From assembly GCF_001659605.2 (NCBI RefSeq), contig NC_035169.2, positions 6,066,110 to 6,130,109 of the forward strand: 64,000 bases of DNA. Direction: 5' to 3'. Under the pieces are notes generated by a model. That model did not search any database and had not been told where the DNA came from. It saw only the letters and a program-made list of their open reading frames with translations. How positions within the stretch are numbered: position 1 is the first letter of the stretch; each line of letters begins with the position of its first letter. Source of the stretch: Manihot esculenta. Lineage: Eukaryota; Streptophyta; Magnoliopsida; Malpighiales; Euphorbiaceae. The position numbers and the translations under genes were made by a program. Positions 35,941-47,282 of this stretch are shown here, piece by piece.

Positions 35941-38385
35941 ATGGCTCGACGATGCAAGTTGCGGAAAGGGAATTCCATCAATATTAACTTGGAAAATGAA
36001 ACTGAAAATAATGTTAATAAGAACTTTCAAGAAACTCAAGAGTTACACCAAAATCAGGCTTCAAATTTTCAAGGTAAATAATATTTATGTGATTTATAAA
36101 TTTTAAGTTGTTTTCGTAAATAATTAGATGGCTAACTTCAATTTTATTTTTTAGGGAATACTAGTCAGAAGACAATGAGGTATCATTATGAAGGCCATTT
36201 TATATTTTCACCAAATAGAATATATGAAAATGGTAGGTTCATGGAGAAACCTAATTTTGATGTTGATTTCATCTCATTTTTTGATATATTGGATGACTTG
36301 AAAAAGGATTGTGGATTTGATGTTATAAAAGGAGATAAATTTTATTACTTGAAGGCTGATAAAGCTCTTAGTGATCTTGATGCATTGATAGAGGTTAAAG
36401 ATGATACAGATGTGAAAAATATGATGGATAGTTATAAGAAGTTCCCTTCGAAACTCATTGATATATACACTCTATTTCGAGATTATGATATTTTACCAAA
36501 TGGACTTAGTGGGACTTAGTGACGAGCTACCCACAGTTACCGTTGATCACACTTCTAATTAACTTCAAAATCCAAATGCAACTGCAGCAACAGGTTGACT
36601 CATTTAATTTTATTTAAACAATTGATTATGTTTACTTGTTCTATGTATAGAAATTCTTGTTATTATATGATTATTGTTTTACTTTTGTTTTGAAATAGGT
36701 TCCAATACAATTAAAAGAAAAACTAGAGGACTAACACGATGCTTGAAAATCACACAATTGGAGAATAGGCAAAAATTGCCAGTAGAATTTGATGAAGATG
36801 ATCAAGCTATTGGTGATAATGCTACTGCATTTGTTTGGTTTTTAGGACAAACTATTAGAAGTGTGTCGTGTTGTCCATTGCAAGTGAAACAATGGAATAA
36901 GATTACCAATGATAAGCTCGACCACATGTGGTCTACCATATTGGTACGAAAATTTATATTAAATTACATCCATTATAAAATGATTATAATTTTTTTAGTT
37001 CTATTAAGTATAATAATCTTTGTTTCTTACTTATTTGCTAAAAGGAAAAGTTCACTTTTGAGTATTCTGATGCAAGAAAGGGAGCAATTTTCAGTCATAT
37101 GAATGCATTATATAGGTATTATAGGCATAAGTTGAAGAAGAAGTACTTTGATTCAAAGGCAACTTATTCACTTCGTCTCCGAAACAAGCCTAAGGATATG
37201 GATGTAAAAGATTGGAAGTATTTAGTTAATCTTTGGACAGAAAATGCATTTCAGGTATTAAAAATTCGTGTAAAATTTAATAATTTATTTTATATGAATT
37301 CCGTTTCTGTTAGCTAACATAAATTTTGAAAGTTTTTCATTGTTTTTCTTTAGGAGAGAAGCAACAAAAATAAGACAAATAGATGCAAGCGTTCTATGCC
37401 GCCATACACGGGGACAAAAAGCTTTGCTCGGCTGAGAGATCATATGGTATGAGTTTGTTTTTATTTTATTAGTATTATAGTGTTTTTTATTAATTAAATG
37501 ATATATAAATAATCCATTTTTACTGCTGTCGTTTTGTGGACTATGGCTATAAATAAACAAAATAGTATTTGATAATTCTAGTTTAGAGCTTGAGAAAGTT
37601 TATGATTTGATCTTTTATGGATCTTTTATTTGGTTTAAGATGTGCCTAGCTTTCCTTATTCCTTAATCCAAATTCTTTTTAGTAGCTCAACAATCAAGAA
37701 CTGGTCAACCTGTAATGGTATAAGCTAGCTGCTTGTTGTTATTATTTGTATTCTGCTATAACTCTCAAAGTTCTAATAAAAGCTATTTTTATCAAAAAAA
37801 AAAAATAATGCCTTTTTAAGTTCATATGATTGTTAGAACTTTTTGATATGCCATTTACATATGTTTTATTTATTTGTTATGTATTTTATGCTATATTTTG
37901 ATTTTTTTAATATCAATAAATATAAATATCTCTATAGAAAAAGTTTCAGCAACTAAAGAAACAACGAGAAGAAGGACAAATTTCACTGGATAATGATGCT
38001 ATGTTTGCTGATGTACTTGGGCCAGAAAAAAATTGTTATGTACGTGCTTATGGTCCTGGAAAAAATGTCACGGAATATTTTGGTGCACAAATTCAAAAAG
38101 AAGCAAGTGAACAAGTAAATGATGTTAAGAAGCAAATGGATGAGAAACTTGCAAAGATGAATAGAATATGGGAGCAGAAATTCAAGATGCTTTTGGAGAA
38201 AAACAATAATATTGCATCAGTAAGTGATTAAAAACTAAGTCTCTTTTTTTTTTCTAATATAAGAATTTTTGTAAGCTATATAACTAGTATGAACCTTATC
38301 TATTTTATATAATTTTGTTATTAATATTTTCAAATAAAATTTTATACAGCCTATGGAGGATTCCCAAGATGATGAAATTGGTTGA
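35941..38385 (+). pseudogene. Broken CACTA-encoded gene with PB1-like N-part and Transposase_24-like C-part
   Basis: Seven exons can be placed by GT-AG sites and phase: 35941-36073, 36155-36593, 36699-36943, 37045-37254, 37354-37446, 37938-38219, 38350-38385. The start is the second ATG (MARRCKLRKG), because its frame continues across the first intron. The exon 2 text (YHYEGHFIFSPN...) resembles the PB1-like domain often found with plant transposons. Exons 4-6 carry LRLRNKPKDMD, LVNLWTENAFQ, TGTKSFARLRD and LGPEKNCYVRAYGPGKN, typical of the Transposase_24 (plant En/Spm) family, and end in a Lys/Glu-rich coiled-coil-like tail. Two lesions sit in exon 2: a 10-bp tandem duplication (36,502-36,521) that shifts the frame, and TAA at 36,560-36,562 in the frame exon 3 needs. 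Confidence 0.75.
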
Positions 38386-39404
38386 TGATTTGCAGTATAT
38401 TTGAAGTTTTAGATTTTGAAGCAGCCAGCAGCCTTATAATACTACTTTTAGAAAATTTAGATATTAATATTAGTGTTAGTATAGTATTATAATTTCAAGT
38501 ATTTTTAGTGTGATTGCTTTATGACTTAAATTAGTTTATTTTGAATATTAGTTATTTTGGATTAAATTTATTGTTATTTTATAATTGTCATTCTGATTGA
38601 GTCTTAATATTAATATATAATTATTTTATAAATTTAAATTTTAGCTAAATTTTTTATATAAATTTTATATTCTATTATAAATTTTATCAAAATTATTAAT
38701 AGATAAATAACATATGTAATAGTAAATTATAATATAATTCCATTAAATAATAATAAATTAAATAAATATTACATTTTAGCTACAAATAATTAATAGTAGC
38801 CGTATGTACTATATTTAGAATAGCTTCTAATTTAATAATTTTGTGGCTTTATTCAATAGTTATAAAATAAAATTAAGTGTAACAATTATACTAGAACTTG
38901 TAACTTTCTTATTTTTGTGGCTATAAATTTTCTTCTTGCCTTATAATTATTTAAATGTGGCTAATAGTAAATATTTTTTGTCATACAATTAAGTTTATGG
39001 CTAAATTTAGATATGTTAGCCATAAAATTAAATTTGTAACTATACATAAGTTTAAATTGACACATTATTATTTTTGTAACATAATCATAGCAAAATCACT
39101 TACAAAAAAAAGTTGCTGTGGCAAAAAGAAAATGTAGTTACAAATATTCCATTCTCGTGGCTAATAACTAGCTACAATATTTATTTTTAATGGCAATATT
39201 TTTACTTCATTTAAATAAAAAGTGTGACTATAAATATTTATTTTAGCCACAACACAGGTAAATCTTGTAACTAAACTTTAGTTACGCCACTTCTAGCTAC
39301 GGCATGTCATGAGAAAAATATGTTGTGGCAAAAGCATCTAGCCACCAAAATTATATTTTTAGCTACAATTTATTTTGTGACAAGATATGGATAATGTTGT
39401 AGTG
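38386..39404. other. Right subterminal region of the CACTA element
   Basis: No coding signal. It contains many short GTGGCTA/TAGCCAC-type motifs in both orientations up to the right terminal repeat, mirroring 34,107-34,700. Confidence 0.75.
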
Positions 39405-39599
39405 TATTTAATATAATGAATAAAAGTAAATAATTAATGGAATATTTTACAATTAAATGAGAGCAAGTATTTAATTAAATTAATTTATATGCACCCATTT
39501 AGGAGGTGTTTATCAAAATTAATTTATAAGAACTTAATAGTTATAAGCATTTAAAATTTTTAAGTAAATACATATTTAGTTATAATATTTACAAGTCTG

Positions 39600-40955
39600 G
39601 TCTGGGAATGGATAGCGGTTTAAGTTCAAATTTAAATAGCTTTGGCTGTGTAAAATGTGAAAAGCTGCACAAAGACTCTTGTTAATTTGGGACTAAAGCT
39701 TGTTATAGATATAGCCAAAAGTAACACATGGCTCATGAGTGTCCCAATGCAACCAGGATAGCACAATCCCAGCAAATAGCTTCTAGCACTGTGGCGCAGC
39801 CAACAGTTTTAGTCACATTTCAGGACAGAGGGCAAGATAGAGAAAGAGAGATATCCTCTTTTTCAGTAGGTTCCAAGGAGAAGGTCTTTCAGCACCAACA
39901 CGGATCTTTAACATGATATAGCAGGAGGCCAACATATCAAACACAGTGGTGTCAAGTAAACTTACTATTGGGTGTTTTGATATATACGCTCTTATGGATC
40001 TTGGTGCCTTTCATATTTTTGTTTCTCTGAGGGCTATAGACAGTTTGAGTTTGATAGTTTCTAGGCTAGAGTGTCCTCCTTGGGTCAGTGGACCCAAGTG
40101 CGATCAGTCTATCATAGAGTCAATTTGTCGGTTCAGTCCAGTTATAGTTGAGGATAGGTGCATTCCAGCCGACCTTGTGGTTATAGATTTGATTGATTTC
40201 AATATCATTCTAAGGATGAATTGACTCTCTATCTATGGTGCTATCTTAGACTGCAGATATAAGATAGTTAGGTTCAGAGAACAACATGGATAACAGGTTG
40301 CCTTTCGAGGGAGAGGACAAGTCAGGTACCCAGAGATTTGATATATGCCTTACAGGCTTATAGGTTTCTAAGGAGAGATTGTCAGGGGTTTCTTGCTCAT
40401 GTTAGAGGGTTTGATGGTCAGGTCAGGGAACCAGCTCTAGTGCTCATGGTTATAGAGTTTCTCGATATTTTTCCAGACGATCTGCCAGGTTTACCATTTA
40501 TGAAATAGAGTTTGAAATCGAAGTGTTGCCAAGAACCAAACCCATCTCCATTCCTTCCTACAAGATGACAAATGTCGAGTTGAAAGAGCTAAAGAATCAG
40601 TTGCAAGAGTTGGTAGATAATTGTTTCATTCGACCTAGTACCTCACTCTCGAGTGCTCCAGTATTGTTTGTGAAAAACAAGAATGGATCCTTAAGTCTTT
40701 ATATTCACTACAGACAGTTTAACAAAGTTACTACAAAGAATAAGCGTCCTTTACCCAGGATTGATAATCTGTTTGATCAGCTAGTAGGAAATTTATTAGT
40801 GTCTTTATTGACGATATCTTAATGTATTCTAGAAATGCAGAGAAGCATGTCTATCAGCTGAGGAGAATGTTGCAGGCCCTGAGAGAATACAGTTTGTATG
40901 CCAAGTTCTCTAAATGTGAGAATGTTGCAGACCCAAAAAAGAGATACTCCTTAAC
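39600..40955 (+). mobile_element. Ty3/Gypsy gag-protease-RT fragment, module G5 (most complete)
   Basis: The 5' part translates to CVKCEKLHKDSC-stop-FGTKACYRYSQK-stop-HMAHECPNAT, the double zinc-finger tail of a Gypsy Gag with CYRC altered to CYRY and two stops. The protease part is at 39,946-40,224 (ALMDLGAFHIF, catalytic Ser/Thr replaced by Leu), then a linker, then the RT N-terminal part at 40,523-40,822. The shared internal deletion follows, then FIDD (40,804-40,815) and [11 protein letters not shown]. The left edge is approximate, because the sequence grades into unit spacer near 39,600. Confidence 0.85.
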
Positions 40956-41648
40956 TAGGGTTTAGGGTTTTGGGTTTTCAAGGTTAGGGTTTTGGGGTTT
41001 CAAGGTTAGGGTTTTGGGGTTTCAAGGTTCGGATTTGAGGGTTTAGAGTTTAGGGTTCGAGACTCAGGGGCTAAGGGCTCGGGGCTCGGGACTTAGGATT
41101 AAGGGTTTAGGATTCAGGGTTCAGGGTGATAAACTTTGCATATTTTAGGGTTTTTTAGGATTTTGGGTTTAGGGTTTTTTAGGGTTTAGGGTTCATAGTT
41201 TAGGATTTTTTAGAGATTAGGATTTAGGGTTTAGTGCTGAGGTTTTAGGATTTAGGGTTTTTTAGGGTTTAGAGCTTTTTAGGATTTAGGATTCAGGGTT
41301 TTGTAGGGTTTAGGATTTAGGGTATAGGTTTTTTAGGGTCTAAGGTTTTTTAGGATTTAGGGTTTAGGTTTAGAATTTAAGAATTATGGTTTTGGGTTTA
41401 GGTTTTTTATGGTTTAGGGTTTAGGGTTTAGGATTTAATGTTTTGGGTTTTTTAGGGTTTTTTAAGGTTTATAATTTAGGGTTGAGAGTTTTTTTAGGGT
41501 TTAAGGTTCAGGGTGTAGGGTTTAGGGCTTACGGGGTCTAGTGTTTTATAGAGTTTTGGGTTTTGGGTTTTTTAGGATTTAAGGTTAAGCGTTTAGGGTT
41601 TAGGGTTTAGGGTTTAGAATTTAGGGTTTATCGAGTTTAGGGGTTTTT
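40956..41648 (+). repeat. Interstitial telomere-like repeat block 6 (short class)
   Basis: About 0.69 kb of degenerate TTTAGGG DNA. One more GGTTTTGGGGTTTCAAGG unit than block 5 at its start, and the same GATAAACTTTGCATATTTTA marker near 41,127. The right border matches blocks 5 and 7. Confidence 0.9.
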
Positions 41649-42950
41649 ATATAGAATTGTAACAAAAATAAATCTTAATCATATTTTAAACCTCATGCTT
41701 TAGATTTGGTTAGAGTGCTATTTTTGTTTAGCAAATGTATAATAAATATTAATAAAAACTTTTTTTCAAATTAATTTTGATTTTTATGTGTATATATAAT
41801 AATGACAATTATTATATATGATTGTGTTTTTGGTGAAAAAGAAAATAATTTTCCAATAAAATATAACCATAAATCTTTATATATTTTTTTATATTATTCA
41901 TTTTATAAGAAAAGAATTTAAATAAATTTTTACATAATCATATAAGAATTCAACTACTTTTAAAATGATTTTTTTAATTAAAAAATTAAATTCTTTAATT
42001 TTAAATAAATAATTATTTCAATCAAATTAAATTTCAATAAAATTTTTAATTCCACACGAATGATATAATTAGTTAGTACTTATTCAGTCAAACTTATATT
42101 TTATATGATATAATTGTTATATTTTTTAGGATTTCTGATCCTAATTTACTTATGAAATAGTTCGCTATTATAATTAAATCATAGACATTTATTCATTATC
42201 TTTTATTTGAAATAAAAAAAATCAATTTATTTGAAATAAAAAAAATAGTTTTTTTGAAATAAAAAAATTAATTTTTTAATTAATTTTTATTGTATTAAAA
42301 TTTATTTAATTTTTTTATAAAATAAATTGTGTCAAATAAAATATACATATATATGTATTTTCTTTTTTTTAATTTTATTTACTTCTTTCAACATCTTTCT
42401 TTCTCAAAGGAGATTGAGTTTGACGTAGTACTTTAATTATTATACTAGGATAAGTCACTTTTTATCGAGTTAATTGCTAAATAATACTGGTAATTCTACT
42501 AATATAAATGTCTAAATTAGTTTAATCTACTAATCAAGAACATATAATTTACGTAATATATCTAAATTTGAATTTTCATTTCGAATTTTCATTTTATCCC
42601 ATCTACTTTAAAGAAAAAAAATTCTACATGTAATATGTTCGACGATATGATACTATAAGCACATTTATAAAATGGAAGAATATAACTAATATTTCTTTCA
42701 AATTTTGCATATCTCATTCCCTCAACATTTGATATTTGAATTCTAGTTAATATACACATATGAAAGAAAAATTAGCCTTTGTTAAGTACAAATTAAATAA
42801 TACGAAATTAATTCCTGTGTTTGAATTTATTAGAGTTGATATATCCTTATCAAAGCAAAAGGATTTATATTAAAAAATCAACAAATAAAAATTCAAATGT
42901 TTTATCTCCTTATCAAGCATCTCACATCAAAAAGTATTAATGATAATAAC
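41649..42950. other. AT-rich leader of gene copy 8
   Basis: No gene is seen. Nearly identical to 30,581-31,880, with a few single-base and run-length differences. Confidence 0.6.
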
Positions 42951-42955
42951 AATAA

Positions 42956-43018
42956 CCAATCACCAATCAAAATGTAAATCAAATAGAATAGAACTCCTTT
43001 TTATGGCGCTTATAAAAG
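42956..43018 (+). promoter_or_regulatory. Core promoter of copy 8
   Basis: CCAAT boxes from 42956 and 42963, with TATAAAAG at 43011-43018, 78 bp before the ATG. It is intact although the gene is broken. Confidence 0.65.
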
Positions 43019-43088
43019 GCTATTCAATTCTCTAGTTTGTTTCATAGTTTCTTTTTTTTCTCTAATTATAATATTTTTCATAGTGATA

Positions 43089-43436
43089 ATGAAGACACCT
43101 ATTTTGCTTCTGGTTCTTCTCTGTTCAGTTGATTTTTTACCTCAAGGTCTGGCTAGGCCATGGTTGGAAGCTTTTGATGAAGAAGGAATTCAAAATTTTG
43201 CACTTCCACCTATTACCCATGAACCTAATGTTTCAAAATGCTTGAAAATTTTCCATGAAGAAAAGATTTGTGTTGGCGAGATTTTATTGTCGATTTGAAA
43301 TCATAAAGTCATAGTTGATCCAAGATGCTGCAGTCTCGTTGATAAAATTAGTGAAGATTGTTCAGAAACTTGTTTTGCCGGACTTACTGAATCATTTTTC
43401 AGTATTGTTTTGAAAAATTATTGTGCTTATAAATAA
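43089..43436 (+). pseudogene. Prolamin-like gene copy 8, nonsense pseudogene
   Basis: Near-identical to copy 7, including the shortened signal peptide. The Arg codon CGA of the LLSIRNH stretch is TGA at 43,296-43,298, so translation stops after 71 residues counted from the annotated GTG or 69 from the ATG. Only the first two of the seven mature cysteines remain in the product. Downstream of the stop the frame is still clean to the normal TAA at 43,434-43,436, so the lesion is recent. The single change is a C-to-T transition at a CG dinucleotide, as expected from deamination of methyl-cytosine. Confidence 0.9.
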
Positions 43437-43599
43437 GCACTATTGTTTAATATTTAGTTATTTCAATTATCTATCATTATTAGGATTTTATTTTGTTTTC
43501 TAGTTATTTATATTCCATTAGCCATTAGAGATTAGAATTTTTAGATGGTGCTACTTAGTAGCATATACAATCTTGATAAAGATTAATAAAGAATATTTT

Positions 43600-45369
43600 T
43601 TTCTATATTTTCTTTTTGTTTTTATGTATGATAATAGTAAAACAAGACCCAATCACTGAAATTTTTCATTTTTTATTTTTTCTTAAATTGCTTAATTTCT
43701 AAATAAAATAAATAAAAACTTACAAATCCTAATTGATTAGTGGTTATTTTGGGTTCATATTATCAATTATTTTGACATTTATTTTCGAGGTTAATTAAAA
43801 CAATTAAGAATTATACATGTTTACATTATGTATATTTTTTATTTTTGATCGAATTGACCGAATTATAAGTAACATTGAGTGGAACTAATTTACCTATGAT
43901 CAAGCCTCCGACTCTATCAATATCTAAAATTTTATTAATTATTTTTTTTATAAAATATGTAATCATTTTAAAATTAAAAAACTGAAAAAAAAATAAGTAA
44001 TATTTTTTGAAAATTATTTAATTATTTGAATAAACATGCAACCGATTAAGTATGCGCCACTTGGCCAAAGCATTTGGATCAGAAGGTCCATCTCTAGCAT
44101 GCACTTCAAGCCTCTTCAAGTCAGCCACTGGGAACGAACAAGATTAGAAATGGATTGATGTGCAAGGTGACGGTCGAAACCCTAAGTCCAAGCAGAGTAG
44201 AGAGTGAGACGGGAGTTGATTTCTGTTTTCTTTTGATTTCTGTTTTCAGACGGGAGTTGATTTCTGTTTTCTTTCCTTTTTTCTTCTTTCGTTGAAGACT
44301 TCTGTTTTCTTTCTCGTTGCTTTGATATATATATAGGGTTGGCATTAATAAATTCCTTTATGTTATGTTACCTCATTCTACATGGCTAAATTTTTCCTTA
44401 TCCTTCTTAATCTAAGATATTATAATAGTATACTTTTGAGTAATATAAAATCATTTTAATCTAATAATAATATATCTGATTTTCCAGTTAAATTATTAAT
44501 ATGAGATGTTCTTTTTAAATTTAAGATAATGAAACAGTATACTTTGAGAAGCATAAATATTTAGATGTTGCAGTCTAGTTGATAAAATTAATATGAGATT
44601 TTCTTATTTTCTAATTTTTTTTTATTTTTTTATAATTAAATATTTAGATAAAGTTAATAGAAAATTAAAGGTTATATTTATTGATAGATAATTATGTGTG
44701 AAAAATTTCATGATATAATTTTATTTAAATTATATATTTATTTAAATAAAAAAATTAATTAATTAAATTAAACATAAATATTTTTTATATCTTATGATAA
44801 TTTTTATTATTATCATAAAAAATTATATATTAATTATTATGTGAGTTGAGTATTTGCTATTCAAAATTTGAGTATTTAGTCAATATATAATTTTTTCTAT
44901 TAAATTGAATATTATATTTTAAATATTATATAAACAATTGGAGTAAGGATATTTATATTATTTTTATAGTCACTCCATTTATTTTCTGAGAATTTAACAT
45001 ACCAATCAAACATATTTAAATTATACTTTGTAGAAAATAATTTCTCTGAAAATGTACTTTCCAAGAAATTAATTTCTTGGTAACTAAATTATTTTGAACC
45101 AAAGAAGAACTCATTTATATCTGTTAACCAATTAATACGAGAATAAACAATAATGAGTTTATATGAATAATTTATTTAATATAATGAATAAAAGTAAATA
45201 ATTAATGGAATATTTTACAATTAAATGAGAGCAAGTATATAATTAAATTAATTTATATTCACCAATGTAGGAGGTGTTTATCAAAATTAATTTATAAGAA
45301 CTTAGTAGTTATAAGCATTTAAAATTTTTAAGTAAATACATATTTAGTTATAGTATTTACAAGTCTGGT
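43600..45369. other. 3' flank of copy 8 with CACTA empty site
   Basis: AT-rich. The conserved 3' module is at about 44,035-44,357 with a telo-box near 44,179. It follows the gene 7 flank almost base for base to 45,173-45,175 (TAT), where unit 7 carries the CACTA element and this unit does not. Confidence 0.7.
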
Positions 45370-46632
45370 CTGGAAATGGGATTTGGGACTAAAGCTTGTT
45401 ATAGATATAGACAAAAGTGACACATGGCTCATGAGTGTCCCAATGCAACCAGGATAGCACAATCCCAGCAAATAGCTTCTAGTACTGTGGTGCAGCCAAC
45501 AGTTTTAGTCACATTTCAAAAACAAAGATATCCTCTTATTCAGTAGATGCCAAGGAGAAGGTCTTTCAGCACCAACACAGATCTTTAACATGATATAGCA
45601 GGAGGCCAACATATCAAATACAGTAGTGTCAAGTAAACTTACTATTGGGTGTTCTGATATATACGCTCTTATGGATCTTGGTGCCTCTCATTCTTTTTTT
45701 TCTCTAAGGGTTATAGACAGTTTGAGTTTGATAGTTTCTAGGTTAGAGTGTCCTCTTTGGGTCAGTGGGCCCAAGTGCGATCAGTCTATGATAGAGTCAG
45801 TTTGTCGGTTCAGTACAGTTATAGTTGAGGATAGGTGTATTCCAGTCGACCTTATGGTTATAGATTTGATTAATTTCAACATCATTCTAAGGATGAATTG
45901 ACTCTCTACCTATGGTGCTACCTTAGACTGCAGATATATGGTAGTTAGGTTCAGAAAACAAGATGGATCAGAGGTTGCCTTTCGAGGGAGGGGATAAGTC
46001 AGGTATGCTTAGAGTTTTGATATATGCCTTACAGGCTTATAGGTTGCTAAGGAGGGATTGTCAGGGGTTTCTTGCTCATGTTAGAGGGTTTGATGGTCAG
46101 GTCAGGGAACCAGCTTTAGTGCTCATGGTTAAAGAGTTTCTAGATATTTTTTCAGACGATCTGCCAGGTTTACCATTTATGAAATAGAGTTTGAAATCGA
46201 AGTGTTGGCAGGAACTAAACCCATCTCCATTCCTTCCTATAAGATGACAAATGTCGAGTTGAAAGAGCTAAAGAATTAGTTGCAAGAGTTGGTAGATAAT
46301 TGTTTCATTCGACCTAGTACCTCACTCTCGAGTGCTCTAGTATTGTTTGTGAAAAACAAGAATGGATCCTTAAGACTTTGTATTCACTACAGACAGTTTA
46401 ACAAAGTTACTAGAAAGAATAAGTGTCCTTTACCCAGGATTGATAATCTATTTAATCAGCTAGTAGGAACTTTATTATTGTCTTTATTGACGATATCTTA
46501 ATGTATTCTAGAAATGCAGAGAAGCATGCCTATCAGCTGAGGAGAATGTTGCAGGCCCTGAAAGAACACAGTTTGTATGCCAAGTTCTCTAAATGTGAGA
46601 ATGTTGTAGACTCAAAAAAGAGATACTCCTTA
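45370..46632 (+). mobile_element. Ty3/Gypsy gag-protease-RT fragment, module G6
   Basis: Starts within the gag zinc finger (FGTKACYRYRQK-stop-HMAHECPN) after a deletion relative to G5. The protease part is at 45,626-45,901 with inactive Asp-Leu-Gly; the linker at 45,963-46,187 contains an 8-bp-scale rearrangement near 45,990; the RT part is at 46,280-46,501 with an extra stop near 46,277. FIDD lies at 46,483-46,494. It ends at the common junction to telomere-like DNA. Confidence 0.85.
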
Positions 46633-47282
46633 ACTAGGGTTTAGGATTTTGGGGTTTCAAGGTTCGGATTTGAGGGTTTAGGGTTTAGGGTTCGGGACTC
46701 AGGGCTAAGGGCTCGGGGCTCGGGAATTAAGATTAAGGGTTTAGGATTCAGGGTTCAGGGCGATAAACTTTGCATATTTTAGGGTTTTTTAGGATTTAGG
46801 GTGTAGGATTTGGGGTTTAGGGTTTTTTAGGGTTTAGGGTTTAAGGTTCATGAATTAGGGTTTTTTAGAGAATAAGGTTTAGGGTTTAGTGCTGAGGTTT
46901 TAGGGTTTAGAGTTTTTTAGGATTTAGGGTTTACGGTTTTGTAGGGTTTAGGGTTTTGTAAGGTCTAGGGTTTTGTAAGGTCTAGGGTTTTTTAGGATTT
47001 AGATTTTAGGTTTAGGATTTAAAAATTATAGTTTTGAGTTTAGGGTGTAGGATTTAGTGTTTTGGGTTTTTTAGGGTCTTTTAAGGTTTATGGTTTAGGG
47101 TTGAGGGTTTTTTTAGGGTTTAAGGTTCAAGGTGTAGGGTTTAGAGCTTACGGGGTCTAGGGTTTCGTAGAGTTTAGGGTTTTTAATTTTTTAGGATTTA
47201 AGGTTTTTTAGGATTTAAGGTTAAGGGTTTAGGGTTTAAGGTTTAGGATATAGGATTTAAGGCTTATAGGGTTTAGGGTTTT
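46633..47282 (+). repeat. Interstitial telomere-like repeat block 7 (short class)
   Basis: About 0.65 kb of degenerate TTTAGGG DNA. It carries the short-class marker near 46,762. The GGTTTTGGGGTTTCAAGG unit at the start is present once, against two in block 5 and three in block 6, so this motif varies in copy number. Confidence 0.9.

Larger units (their letters stand above)
34107..39404 (+). mobile_element. CACTA (En/Spm-type) DNA transposon, 5,298 bp
   Basis: Complete by its ends: 11-bp perfect terminal inverted repeats CACTACAACAT...ATGTTGTAGTG, and a TAT target-site duplication at 34,104-34,106 and 39,405-39,407. Two sister units have the unoccupied site (12,974-12,976 and 45,173-45,175). 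Both subterminal regions are packed with TGTGGCTA/TAGCCACA motifs, as is usual in CACTA elements, where they bind the element's accessory protein. Inside is one broken Transposase_24-like gene. No TnpD-type transposase (Transposase_21) text was seen, so the copy is probably non-autonomous. Confidence 0.92.

Noticed and set aside
35921..36106. 61-codon frame starting at the first ATG of the CACTA gene region
   Set aside because: The overlapping frame from ATG 35,941 continues in phase across the intron into the next exon, while this one does not.
253..47282. CRISPR-like array
   Set aside because: Short repeats here are telomere-like or AT-rich tandem DNA in a plant nuclear genome; there are no regular unique spacers.
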